From Ischnura elegans (taxonomy: Eukaryota > Arthropoda > Insecta > Odonata > Coenagrionidae): a stretch of 64,000 bases of DNA. Of this stretch, positions 21,617 through 33,915 are shown piece by piece. Each line of letters opens with the position of its first letter. Positions within the stretch are counted from its first letter, which is position 1. Location of the stretch: the NCBI RefSeq assembly GCF_921293095.1, contig NC_060259.1, forward strand, positions 434,001-498,000. Direction: 5' to 3'. A program made the position numbers and the translations under genes. Under the pieces are notes generated by a model. It was given only the letters and a program-made list of their open reading frames with translations. It was not told where the DNA came from and made no database searches.

Positions 21617-21840
21617 AAGGGGAGCATGGTGGCCTAGTGAGTAGAGTGCTTGGAGGCTGACAGAGGGGTCCTGCGTTCAAATCCAGGGTGAAGCCTCCGG
21701 ACCACCCCCAAAAAAATACTGGAAGTGCGAGGTGAACCAGGGAAGGAACTGTCCCTCCTAGCCTTAATGTGTGATAGTCGCACGCCTGATGATAAGTTCT
21801 ACCCTTACCTATCCAAACCAACCTTCGGATTGAATCATGG
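21617..21840 (+). mobile_element. tRNA-derived SINE, copy 1
   Basis: The head carries a good A box (GGTGGCCTAGTGAGTAGAG) and B box (GCGTTCAAATCC) at tRNA spacing. A tRNA-unrelated body follows (AAGCCTCCGGACCACCCC, CTCCTAGCCTTAATGTGTGA) and a 3' end, CCAACCTTCGGATTGAATCATGGAG. The same head and 3' end occur in the interrupted copy at 24555-25080. Such elements are transcribed by RNA polymerase III and copied by LINE enzymes. Confidence 0.7.
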
Positions 21841-24554
21841 AGTGAGTGAGAAATATGTGAGGGAAAATTGGATGAGTTTGGAATAGGTGAAAGGGAGAAG
21901 CGAGTTCTGAAGGAGATGAAAATTATAGTATCTATATACTATGAAGCCCAGTTACGACCACTCATTCATTCATTCATTCATTCATTCACGTATACAAATG
22001 TTTGGGGTGAACGAGATGAGATACGGCAAAAAGTCTAATGAAGAACCCCTCTAAAATTGTCTGAAACCCCAGGAAAAATTATGAAAACACTAAATTTACA
22101 ATTATTTATCCGTCTATTCAATTAAAAGTGAGTATAGGGATTAGTTCAAAAAATGGCCACCAAATTCCAATGGCGGCGCGGCAGTCATACAAACGAACAA
22201 TCATAGCAACATATTTGTTTATGCAAACAAGAGGAGCTAAATTGGGAAAGAAGATAAAGGAAATGATACGAAAAACTGATAAATATAAGGTAGGAAATTA
22301 AGAAAGTAATAATTGAAGTGTCTATTTCTTTGCGTCTTCTTTCCGCAAGAACAAACATCTGTTTAAATCAAAGCGCATTCAAATCAAAAGCGGAGAAATG
22401 TAAGGTAAGAAATTAGTTGTTGTTTTTGGTATAATACATCGAGAGTGTGGTGGTTATTAATTTCAAAGTTAACAAGTGCTCTAAATGCTATATTAGAAAT
22501 ATGATTCGTGCTGTTGACTATAGTTCGTATCTTGTTGGCGATACACGATTGTAGTAGAAAGACTTTTAAACAAGTCTTACATAATATAGGTTGGTAAAAA
22601 TGATTTTATTATCGTGTTTTGTGATGGTGATAACTTTTTATTTTTGTTCACGTTCTTTTTTCCATTAATTTCCTTTTTAATGTACAATGTTATCCGTGAG
22701 CTGCAGGAGTGAATAGGCAGTGAATAATACAATATGGAAGATAAGTGCAAATAAAGGTATTTCTTATTCAATTATTTGTCTTGCGAAAATCACGTTTCCT
22801 TGAGTGACTAAGTTATTCAACTGTGAAAATTATCGAAATCTTGACATTCACAATGTCTTGTACACCAAAGGCTGTGATCCGTTACTCACCAGATTTATTG
22901 CGCATTGCGTTGGATATTAAAGCTGAGATATTTGTGTATCCCGATTCATTAAAACTTTAAATAGAGGTATTTCTGAAATGAAATCATTCGCGATCAGGAT
23001 CAATAATATTTCGATAAAATTCGTCATACTAGCCCCAATTCATGCTAAGGCGCATTTGTTTCTAGATATTGATATTCAGTCCCTACGTAATTCGCTTTCG
23101 AAGCGGGAAACAGCTGTTACATCTTATTCGTATATGATATAAGAATTTGGTTGAGTTTTGTGGAAAATAATTAATAATCGTGTTTTTCATTGTAATTCGT
23201 AAAGTCGTTATGCTATGATATTACGTATGCATTGGGTGTTGCAGTGGAACGTGGTCTCAACGTTTTTTGTATTTGAATTGAATAAGTTAAAGAAACTCGT
23301 AGAAATTTATTTTACTTTTTTAGCCCCTCAGAAAAACTTTTCTCTTTATAAATATTTACATTCATGTTGTAGCCTACGTGCCATGCGCTCGTTATACGTG
23401 AAAGTGGAAATATCGCTTATACCTAAGCTAGCCAGCTTTAAAGTAAACGATCCTTAAGTAACAAGTAGCAAACAAAAAGTGTAGGACCTCCCACAGTGAG
23501 CATAACAGGCCGTAGGCCTTTTTCGGGGGGGCCTAGGGGGGGCAGAGCCCCCCCAGCGAGCATAGCGAGTATTACAATATAATTATTAAATAATTCATAG
23601 TAAAAATCAAAATAAGGAGAAAACTATCGAATATTTCTTCTAAAATTTACTTAAATCGCTGTTTTCCACATTCGTATGGATTTTGAGTGCAGTTAAATTT
23701 AAAATTCGAACCAACTATAATTTCATAAATATTCTGAAAATATTTCTTCCCCTTAACGTATTACATGACCAAAACTACCCTATATTAAACTTATTCTAAA
23801 GGTATCGCCAGCAAAAATATCCTAAGGCAAACGGCCTCTAGGTCGGTGACATTCCCCCACTTTTAGCAATGTCCCATTAACCTGGCTCTCAAAACTTCCC
23901 CCGCAATCGAGATATTCCGATGGCCTCCTGGGAAGTGGCATCCGGGGGCAGAGTAGAGCTTGGCAAGGGGAATGGGATGGAGAGAGATGAACTACCGGGG
24001 GACCAAAAAAATAATTGACCGGAGACGGAGGTGGCGGCTTCAATGTTGATGGCGATGACGATGAAGGCTGAGAGGGGGGGTAGAGAAGGGGAGGGAATCC
24101 GGTGGGGTCGTAAAGGAAGCTGTGGGAACTAGAAATGGAGGATCGACAGGGTACGCACTCTCTCGCCAGTAAGCGATGATGTAGTCCATCTCGATTTACC
24201 TTTTCATAACTCATTAATATTGACCAAAAAACATTTAAATGTATCCCTATTTACTGAGAAAAAGATAAAATCGTGATAAAGTGGCATCGCTCTTTTCAAG
24301 ATTTATTTTGAGAAATAAATAGAATAAAATAAAATGTTTTCGTAACCCTACATGATTCAATACAATATACAACCCCCCCCAAAAATGTCACGAAATAGCT
24401 GTGAAGTTTTGTTCTTTATTTTTGTACGCATTTAATATCCATTGTTTCAATAATGAATAAAATAGCTATTGGATGGAATCATGCAGCTTGTGGATTTTTT
24501 CGCTGACACTTCGAGGGCATTAGTAATAGCCTTGAAATATGCGCTCATACGGGA
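21841..24554. other. No recognised gene; minor features noted
   Basis: There is an ATTC microsatellite at about 21961-21990. An ATG at 22854 opens a 35-codon frame containing IRYSPDLLRIALDI, which vaguely recalls eIF4E-binding YxxxxL motifs but is too short to call. At 23525-23554 a GC-rich block can fold as GGGGGGGC/GCCCCCCC, and it is followed by CAGCGAGCATAGCGAG, which looks like a repeat terminus. At 23830-24180 there is a GC-rich segment whose minus strand encodes a Pro/Ser-rich frame; low complexity makes that frame unconvincing. Confidence 0.35.
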
Positions 24555-25080
24555 GAATGATAAACTAGGGAGTAGAGAATTATGCGGCCGTACGCGGGGT
24601 CCCGATTTCAAATCCATAGTGAAGCCTTTGCTCATCCCGACACAAACATTCTAGCTGAATGAGCCGGCACAGGAAAGAGACTAGCCTCAAACCTTGAATG
24701 TGTGAATCAGATTAGATTTCGACGAGTTTACTTTACGGAAATTCATTATGATAAGATACAAACAGCCGTAGTAATGTCTCCATTCTTACGGTCGAGGTTA
24801 AACCACAGCCGACACAGTGGCACCGGAAGAATACAGACATTGGAACCTCGACACCGCGGAAACCTACGTAGTCACAGCCGTAGTAATTTTCTGCACTTAT
24901 TAATTTACTCATTATTTTATTTAATGAATATTTAAATATATTAATGAAAAATGATGGACAATTACTACAGCTTTTTCTATCATATTGAATGTGCGACCTT
25001 CACTTACTTGTGTGGCTTATTCTGAGGTGATTTCTAACCTCGTCTGTCCATACCAACCTACGGATTGAATCATTGATATT
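24555..25080 (+). mobile_element. tRNA-derived SINE, copy 2, interrupted
   Basis: The head (CTAGGGAGTAGAGAATTATG, then CCCGATTTCAAATCC) and body (ATAGTGAAGCC, TAGCCTCAAACCTTGAATGTGTG) match the copy at 21617. The SINE 3' end (CCAACCTACGGATTGAATCATTG) reappears only at about 25045-25075. The intervening ~270 bp (about 24716-24985) is foreign, carries a CAGCCGTAGTAAT direct repeat (24763 and 24878), and probably entered after the SINE. Confidence 0.55.
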
Positions 25081-27186
25081 CCATGATGTAAAATTATGAC
25101 AGAAGCATAGAATTTTCACAAAAAGACAGGGGGGAATGATTGCTGCGATTACTCATCGAGCGTTACTCTTTCAGCCGAAGTAATGTGCACCTGGAGAAGG
25201 TGAGAGTACGATAGGAAGGGAGTTGCTGTGAAATGCGATGGATGGGGTTGGAAGGGGATGGGGCGGGCACAAGTGGGAACCAGACAATGGAGTGGAGAAT
25301 GGATGGCGTCCTGCCACGCGGGAGAGAAGCATGTCCTTCGAACGGAAAGTGATTGCCATCCCACAGAAGCCCTTAAGGAAACGCACCGAACTGTATGAAC
25401 ATCAAAAAATGACTGTTATCAAGCGACTCTGCACCATTACTCAAGCGGAAATACGAACGATCTTCCCTAGAATTTGTAATCAGAACCGAGGGCCCTGTCC
25501 TATGTTTTCCAAAGAAAACAGCTGGTAAAGAAGTCGTATTGATAGAACACTATTAAAATTTCACCAGAGAAAACTGCCTCCAACTTATTTCGGAAAATAA
25601 TGCTACGCAAAATTGAATGCGATGAAATGGATTGAGCTATGCTTCGATAAAAATGAATAGCAAAATTCCACTATCGAGCACCCATTCCGATAAAGTTAAT
25701 GGCTGATTATGGCTCGGAATAATTTTTAATATTCACCTTGCACGAGATGAGTGATGGAATGACTTCAAAGTTTGCTATCTTTATTAAAAATACTTGTATT
25801 ATTTTGATGGCCGAACCAAAACATTGTTAAGATGGAACTAAATATAACACTGGCACCTCAAAACGTGCTTTGGACTCTTATCTTGATACCAAATCCCTCG
25901 CTACTTCCTCTCCTTAAAATTTTCACTCCCTATACTCAAATTCGCAATGCTGACACCAGGTCTCTCTCCAAATTTCTTCTCCCCAAGTTCATACCCTTGA
26001 AACGTCCGGCAAGCAAACGATATCATGTGATTTAAGATTTTGATCTTTTCCGCGTACAAATAGGGACCATAACACCTGCGATAATGTAGCTCCAGGAAAG
26101 CTTGACTCTGAATAGACTCTACACGTATAGTTGATATGTTACTTTAAGTTCCAATACTAGCCATCTGCATGAATTTATTGGCATTATATAACAAATGCAC
26201 GAATCAGTTACCACGTTTACTTTTCGTCTTCTATTACTAATTAATAGTTTTATTTGCATGCCAGCTTGTTCGTGTCCTCAGAACTCTCCTAGTTTCTGGC
26301 CTGACCGCATATTGCTGTCCGGTGTACTTGGCCTGTGTCCTGCTGGCGAAGATGCACACTATACGCCCGTCTTGTTTAGCTTTAAACCATCCATCTCTGA
26401 TCTTTACATAAAAATAAAAAAGGAATCGAGAGAAAACCGCACCCATTTATGACATTATAGCATTCAAACTAGATATTAGAATAGAACGAAACTGGCTAAA
26501 CTAAAGCAACTCGTACATTGCGCTGCATAAGAGTGCTGCGTATACATTATATATTGCTTTAAATCACGGATATAAACTAAATAAACCTACTGGATAAAAA
26601 TAATGCACTCCTCAAGCACCAAGACAGTGCTTGAATTTTCGGCAAAATCAAGTACTGTCTTGGTCCATTTTCCATCGCCTTTAATGAATACATTATTTGT
26701 TATTGTTATACAGTTTGTTTGTTGATAATAGTGTCCGTTTCCCTACTTAAAGCGCACGATTTAAGTGCATTCTCCGCAGTAGTATATGGAATGCATTCAA
26801 AGAAAGAAACCTTTCAGTGCACTTATTGCAGTGCCCAGCGATTGCATAATAAGAGTCATTCGTAGCAATATTTATTAATTTTAGTTTCTGGTGATTATTT
26901 CCCATTGCCATTATATCTGTTTTTCACATATAAAAGTGAATAAGACCATATTGCGTCCACACGCTTGCCGCGTCGCCGTACTCTCCGCCGCCGCCGGCCA
27001 GATCCGGAGTCGAAAAAACGATTTAAAATTCGGGGTTGCAAGTTGGTGCAACGTTTAACTTTAGATGCACAATATAGAAACTTCAAAGTATCAGTCACTT
27101 GGCGGAAGTCCGGGGTAATGTATACTTTTTCTCTACGTTTATGTAAAAAGGGCTAAAAACAGGCTCCATCATTTTGTTATATGTCT
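25081..27186. other. No recognised gene
   Basis: AT-rich with short chance frames. A GC-richer segment at 25190-25340 gives overlapping frames on both strands. A short CpG/GCC-rich stretch lies near 26965-27005. A 21-bp hairpin at 26618-26664 is listed separately. Confidence 0.35.
26618..26664. repeat. Short hairpin, 21-bp stem
   Basis: ACCAAGACAGTGCTTGAATTTT and AAAATCAAGTACTGTCTTGG are inverse complements except for about two positions, around a CGGC loop. The hairpin is small for a microRNA precursor, and no paralogue was seen in the window. Confidence 0.7.
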
Positions 27187-27309
27187 CATCTACATCTATA
27201 AATTACCCTGCGAGCCATCTCTAGGGTGTTTGGCAGGGGGTGATCAATCACCAGCATGCAGCATGCATTTGGACTCCCACATGCACACCACACCGTCCAA
27301 GATATGTCT
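27187..27309 (-). mobile_element. LINE 3'-untranslated fragment
   Basis: The CATCTACATCTATAAATTACCC block, the GTTTGGCAGGGGGTGATCA block and the CACACCACACCGTCC block match 16305-16425 almost base for base. Only the last ~120 bp of the LINE family inserted. Confidence 0.8.
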
Positions 27310-30300
27310 ATGGTCATTGATGAAACAAACTCTTTAAAAACCCTTCCAATTAAATAAAAAGCAGTGTCAATGAAGACGGTATGACAGTTTTGTCGATAAA
27401 ACTATTCATGAAACCAGTGAAGGACGATAAAGTTGGCAATTTTCCGAAAAAATCGAGGGTGGTCGTTTTTCGATAAATTTGTTCAACTTTGACCTCACAT
27501 ATATTGTTAACGTGAAGCACAGGAGAGAAATAATCTGGAGAGTTATGCACACTTTATTTGGGAATATGTATGCGAATTTTCACCTTCCTAGCTCAAAAAA
27601 ATCGATTTTGAGGATTTGGCCAGCTTTTTTCGATTCTAGCCCATTGTGCGACGTTTCCCTTTGGAAAGAGAACGCAATCCCGCTGTCCGGTCAACCAGAG
27701 TGGCCCTAGCCGCGATGACCCGCGAGTCGCTAAAGCGGAGCCAGCCAAGAGGGCAAGAACGAGCCCCCGTCACGTGTGGGGCAAAAAACGGCGTGGAAAT
27801 TAACCAAAAGACAGAGAGGAGGGGCGGGAGGGATAAAATAGAGAGATGACCGGGGAAGTGGGAAGAATTGAACTTGAAAGTTCGGAACAGTGAACGCGGT
27901 CAACGGATATCTGTGCCGCTCCAATTTCATGATCGCGGAGATGATGAAATGTCGATGGGAGAGGGGAGGGGTTCTGTGGTGTAGCGGATGCCGAGTCTAG
28001 GCGAGTGACTAAGGTGAGTGATACATTAATTGCGTAAAGCCTTAATTCAAACGTTCTGAGCGCTGGTTGTAAGCGTCATCAAAGACGTGAACATCGTCCC
28101 TGTTGTACGTCTGCATTGAATGTATCATCATCCCTATCTGAGGAAGCGACCAAGTAGATGCGAGAGTGATGATATCAAACTGCTTTATGACCTTTTCTTA
28201 CCGAAGATAACAGGGTGCTTCCTAAAGTCCCTTACTGCAGAAAATTAAATAGTTAATTCTGTGAACGAATGTATTTTTACGAAAACACGAAACAATTTTC
28301 ATGAATATGAAAAGTTACCAATAAACAGCTCAGATATACAAAGATACAAAAATAGTACAGTCATGAATGTTAAGAATATTTTACGTCTAACAGCACTACC
28401 CCTAAGCTGAATATTGATTCTATAGACGGTCTTAACAAGCTATGGATTGAAAGAAAGGGCTCATACTAACCATAAGTGTGACGCGATTAGTTTTTCATTA
28501 ATTTAAGAAAAAATGGTCACACATATGCAAATACTTCAGGGATTATTGAGAAATAAATGGTAATATTTGGAATTCACCAACGACACCTAATAGTAAGCAA
28601 ATTAGTGATTCTATGGGGTTGCCATTAAGTATGACTGACGGGACCTTAGAAGGAAAAGTTACGGGAACACTTTCTTCAACTTATGCGCAGGGGAACGTAC
28701 AAAATTATTTTTATGACAGATTAACAAAATGATCAAGATCACGACAATGCAGTGTTGAAAATTACTTGGAATCAGCCACATGTATTCCTTGACGCAAGGA
28801 ATAAGAGGAATGCAGTAAGATGGATTGCAAATGTGTCGAGGAAAAGTCTCAGAAGAAATTATTTATCAAGTTGGAAAGATGTGCCCAATGAAAATGTAGC
28901 GAAGTACAGGATATAATTTTTTTAGGCGTACAAAGTATTTACATGGCGAAAGAGATCATTTAAGAGATATAAAAAATTGCTCATACATTGCCTTCCGGAA
29001 AAATGTCAAGATATACATCGAGTCGTGGTATACGATTCGTGTTAGATAGAATCGGTATATTTATATTTACATGCAAAAAATTGGTTTGAAATGCAAAGCA
29101 CCCGTTCAAAGCTATATTATCCATTAATATCACTCCCTCGAATCTTTAGATACTCAAAGCCACCCACATTTACTCAGGCAAGAAAAAATACTAATTCATC
29201 CTCCACGCATTATTGCTCCTGATTACAATCTAGCGTCCAATTGAACACACCATCCTCTCGAGTGCTATTAGACATTTTATTGCTAGCCATCCAAATCACC
29301 CTCATCATTTCTATTGCTGCTATAGCGTCATTGCAGAGAAAAATATAAACGCTCCACCTTCGAAAGCTCTGAGGATATGCAGACAAAAAATAAGTACCTA
29401 TCCTGAACATTGTTAGCAGCGAACAAACATTCGAATGAGGAATTTATGAGAGCAGTTATTCTTTCTTTTATAACGGTTACTTCTTAGCGATATACCGGGT
29501 AATTCATACGTTACCATAATAAAAGTGGTCCTCCATGATAGACTGAAGAAAGGTGTTTCCTTACCTGGAAAGAAGAATATGAAAAGTTACAAACAAATAC
29601 CATTAAATAGACCATTAAATCTTTTTCAAATTCTTTAAGAGTAAAATTAGATCATTGTTAATATATTTGATCTAGATTCATCGCGATCATTATACATCTG
29701 AGTGCCTAATTTCAACCAGCCATACAGACAAATTCTTTCGAATTAAAATTTCCTCAGCCCTTCGCTTTTGACTGCAATTGTCTCATAAAGGAAAATATGC
29801 GGCATGCGTGCTAAACTTTTTGCATGAAAACATTTTTTGAATGAAATTACTCTGTAAAACTCTGTACAAGAGCCCTGGGTCGGGGGAAGAGAGGCCGTAT
29901 AGTGGCTTCACCAGGACCGGGTAAAATAAAAAACAAGTCAAGTCAAGGTTGGCAATGGATTAATTAAAAAAACGCATGAATATATTAATAAAACGAGTGA
30001 ATATAGACGTTCAATATTATTCACTAAATGCATTAGAAGCTAAAAATGAATGGTATTCAATTTGGAAGCGAGACAAAACATTTCCATCGGATTAGTGGGA
30101 AGGATTTCTCCATGTTCCCTTTGCTACCTGCTAACCAGAAGGAAAAATGGGTACAAATATTATTCCTTTGGGCGACGTGACACTCTCCCGATTCCCCCTC
30201 TACTCCGTTAACAATCCTCAGTAAAACTCTTCTCCCCTCTTAACGAGGACTGCCCCTCTCAAAACTGTTGAGCATGAGTCAATGGTTGACAAAAGATCAC

Positions 30301-31580
30301 TTTATAACGCAATTCTCGCGGGGCAAATAAACAAACAAAAACGCCCTCTCGCGAAAGCGGCTTCGATTGCGGCTTCGTTTTGTCTCTCCCCTCAAGATGG
30401 TCTCCGAGGCATGATCACTTGAAAGATAATTACAACCGGGTGTACCCGAAGGGGTTTCTGGCGAGTGACGGAGAGTGAGAATTGAAAAAAAACACAGTCG
30501 AGCAGAAAGAATTTAGACCGGAAGCGTTCAGAAAATATCCACCTACGATTATCTAGCATTGTGCTAGAGAAGAAATCTATTGTAAGGCTTCCGATAATAA
30601 CCGACCTTTCTATCACACTGGTGCAATCTGATTTACTTTGCATAAAATAGGTACAAAATAAGACAAGTCATGCTGTTATAAAATCTTTGGTAATATTGAT
30701 TTTTAAAAAACATTGTGTTACGGTTTATGAAAGAGGACCTAAGTACCAAATGTCAAAATACGCCATCTAATGATTTCGTCACTTACCACATTTAAAAATA
30801 TGAAAATGCGGAAATTTAGATAAAAAGTAGGTACGTCATAAAATTACTCGTTCCGTAGAAAATTTGTCAGACTGTAGGCGCACACTGCAGAGTACGAGTC
30901 TTGTCGGCATTATTTAATTCCAAGATAAATTTATGAAAAAGACAAAGGTAATATCAATACGCAAAAAAGATACATGGTTAAATTTTTAAAGAATTCAATG
31001 TGCTCAATCTTAAAATTAGAAATACTTTAGCTAAACTTGTGATGGTGATGAAATGGCTACATGATGAATTTACCTGAATTTAGAAGTTAAACCCTGGAGT
31101 ATTCGCGCCCCTAGGCGCAACGGGCGATCGGGAACTGTCTGGCGGGAGGGAAGCCTCCGTGAGCAGGAGTCTTCAATCTTACGGAGGATTCATACGCAGC
31201 GGTCACATAGATATGGTTTATCCCGTTCTTGACGTCTTAGAGAGCTTGAATTTCACCAAACACAAAGAGGTGTCACAGGAATACGGCTGAATCACAAAGC
31301 GGCCACGCCTAGGTTCAGAGAGGCGAGGGGCAGACACAACAGGATAAGGCCGACATCAAGTACCTTATTAATCCGTCGCCGACATCAAACAAAGCTGACA
31401 GCAAAAACTGCCCGTGTTTACCCCAACGATATCGAAATGGGACAAAAGATCTATTTTTTCTTATCTCACTTCCACGAAGAAAAATGTCTGATAGGAAGTT
31501 CGCAAACCACTAGTTTCCTATCTCTTCCCCGTCGTTTAGACTGCAATCTTCCATCAGTGGGTCTAGGAGGAAAATCACAG
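27310..31580. other. No recognised gene over ~4.3 kb
   Basis: AT-rich DNA. Somewhat GC-richer patches lie at 27640-27860, 30350-30450 and 31090-31370 (CpG-containing: TTCGCGCCCC, GGCGCAACGGGCGATCG). No coding frame above ~83 codons and no clear repeat boundaries were seen. A regulatory role for the 31.1-31.4 kb patch is possible but unsupported. Confidence 0.35.
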
Positions 31581-31584
31581 TTAA

Positions 31585-31892
31585 CCCCTTAACTGGGGAG
31601 AGCGACTATAGTCGCAAGCGGACTGCGCTCCCCGTGCGGGGAGCGCGACTATAGTCGCGCGTGCCGTCGCGTCGCAATGTTATGCGGAGAAGTCGTGAAT
31701 ATTCATTCTTTCTGCATCATTGCATGTTTTTTGCTTTGTCAGAGGCTCTATACCAATATATTTTAAGTATATTGCCATTTTTGTGCGATAGCTTTACTAT
31801 AAATTTTTTTTCGAAAACGGCATCTCCAAAAATCGGTGGATTAGCTCCTCACCAGGTGAAATATAAGAAAATTTCTGCCCCCAACCAAGGGG
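31585..31892. mobile_element. piggyBac-like MITE (308 bp) with TTAA duplications
   Basis: TTAA at 31581-31584 and 31893-31896 flanks an element whose ends are CCCCTTAACTGGGG and CCCCAACCAAGGGG, inverse complements with a few changes. TTAA target duplications with CCC-starting termini are the mark of piggyBac elements. The left subterminal part has the palindrome GCGACTATAGTCGC twice (about 31603 and 31647), separated by a GCTCCCC/GGGGAGC inverted pair. No transposase is present. Confidence 0.7.
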
Positions 31893-32583
31893 TTAATGAC
31901 AGCACGAGAACACCACTCCGATACTCCGTCCGCTCAGGCTAGTGGGGGGTACTTGTCACTGAATCACACAACAGCACTCGAAACACATCGCAGTGGTGCT
32001 CTCCTCCCAATCGGCACAGTAGCCGGCAACACTTCCGTGCCCGACACGGGGACCGAACGAAAAAAAAAGAACCACGCCGCGAGAACAAAAACATCAACAA
32101 TACCACGGCACGTGACGTTCGTGAAGCCTCCGCGGACGTCGCATGCTTGTTCTTACTCGCGGCCGCCGGCACAGACTGAGGCGCTAGTGGGACAGCGAAG
32201 CCGTCCCCCATGAGATAGATCATGGTCCTTGAGATAGATTCTCATCTTTCCTCCGCAGTCAAAGCCTCCTCCTCCGAGAACCTATCGTCCGCCCTCCCCT
32301 CCCGCGCTTATCCACTCCCCTCCCGCGCTTATCCACCCCCCTCCACCGCCCTTCCCTCCGAGTGCTCCGCCTACCTCCCTATATCTGCACCTGCGTAACC
32401 ACGCGGCGAAAAACCCACCCCTCCACGCCCTTAGCCCCCCCCCAACCCTCACGTGCTTCCCCGTCCCCTCAACGGCCCAACTCGTTCCCGCCCCCCGCGC
32501 TGCCCGCCCTATACCACCACACTACCACCCGTGAGGAGGAAAGCACCCTCATCCCCTCCGGTCCCCACCGCTGGCCTTTACCC
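31893..32583. other. CpG-rich then C/T-rich stretch without recognised gene
   Basis: Positions 31960-32215 are CpG-rich (GTGACGTTCG, CGCGGACGTCGC, GCGGCCGCCGGC). Positions 32240-32580 are strongly C-rich on the plus strand, with a short direct repeat CTCCCCTCCCGCGCTTATCCA. Pro/Ser/Thr-rich frames here reflect composition. Confidence 0.4.
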
Positions 32584-32591
32584 TTGTTGAA

Positions 32592-33907
32592 TAGGCAAGA
32601 AAAAGTACCGGTATTTTTGTGATGAGTTATAAAAAACAATAATAGTACCACAGAATACTCTGTGATAGTACTGTCCCGATAGTACCGGCGAAAAAATACC
32701 GGTATACCGTTACTTTCATAATTGATAAAATATGTAAATAAGTTGAGATTTAACGTTTGATTTACCCTAATTGTCCGGTACTTCGGCAAATTAGCGTAAC
32801 ATACAGGAAGAATGCACCGAAAAAATCATTAATTGGATTTTTTACGAAAATTTGTCGGAAAAATACGTGTAGGCTAGATCTCTAATAGAGAGAAGGGTGA
32901 TAGCGATGAAGTTTTTAATGGTGATGATTTTGGTGCTTACCATTAAATTTGGTGTTTTCCTTGCGTACATGAAGTGTGACGTTCTCTCGGGAACTCTATC
33001 AAATGACTTATTTTCCTAGAGCCACCGGTTTTTTTCGGACTCGAGACCAACATTAGAAACGTCTTCTGCCGAGAACTTATGTTGAAAAGTCTTCTCATTC
33101 ACAGAGCTTACGTTTGGAGCCTGAGATTACCTAGAAAAAGCTCCTCTAATGTTAAGACATTTAATTTTATGACTTTACACTACAAGAATCGGTGTTAGTT
33201 ATGGCTAAAATACTGCGATCGAATAAAATTTGACGTGCAGGTCGCTGTTCCATTTATGTCAAGGAAGAAATACTTGTGTGGACTTCCATAACTTTGACTT
33301 TTCTTGCCTTATTTGAGTAAATAAATATCGTCTATATCAATAATTATAATATTAGTGTCGAACTCAGTTTTTGCAGAAGTACCGTTAAATTATAAGAAAA
33401 CAAGAAATAAACTAAGGAAGAAGTGTTAATAATTAAGAGGCAAAATTAATTTGGCCTTCTTTTGGTGGTTCACTTGACTGGTTGTATGTACAAAAACGAG
33501 AAACGGATGAACATTGCTAATATATTAAAAAAGTTGATAACCAGTGTAAACAAGCTTAAGCTTGACAGAAATGCCTATATCATTAGAACATCGCTATTCT
33601 TCAGTCTCTTCTTACGTTGACCAACTGTATTACTGCTTACATTATCAGTTAAAATTAAAATAAATAGATGGTATTATTTTTAGTACGCTTAAATACAAGC
33701 TTGATATATTATCAACATTCAATTGTTTAAGTAGCTGGGTAGGTAGTTGATTGATAACACAAAAGTTGGCAGCGCCGTCGAAGTACCGCTATTTCTAGTA
33801 CCGGTACCCTGGAGGTACCGCTAAAAAAATACTGGCCGGTACTACCGAAGTAGAAAAAAAAATAGTACTCGGTACTACCGAATACCGGTATTTTTTGCCC
33901 ATGCCTA
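32592..33907. mobile_element. hAT-like non-autonomous element (1316 bp) with 8-bp target duplication
   Basis: TTGTTGAA at 32584-32591 is exactly repeated at 33908-33915. The element begins TAGGCAAGAAAAAGTACCGG and ends CCGGTATTTTTTGCCCATGCCTA, which are inverted ends with a small deletion on the left. Both subterminal regions are dense in TACCGGTA and GTACTACCG words. An 8-bp duplication with TAGGCATGGGC-type ends fits the hAT superfamily. No transposase frame remains inside. Confidence 0.8.
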
Positions 33908-33915
33908 TTGTTGAA

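Noticed and set aside
22854..22961. 35-codon frame with YSPDLL, reminiscent of eIF4E-binding motifs
   Set aside because: Too short, and the motif is too degenerate to separate from chance. No splice donor continues it.
23822..24214. 130-codon Pro/Ser-rich minus-strand frame
   Set aside because: Low-complexity sequence in a GC-rich, purine-biased segment. No domain, signal peptide or splice context.
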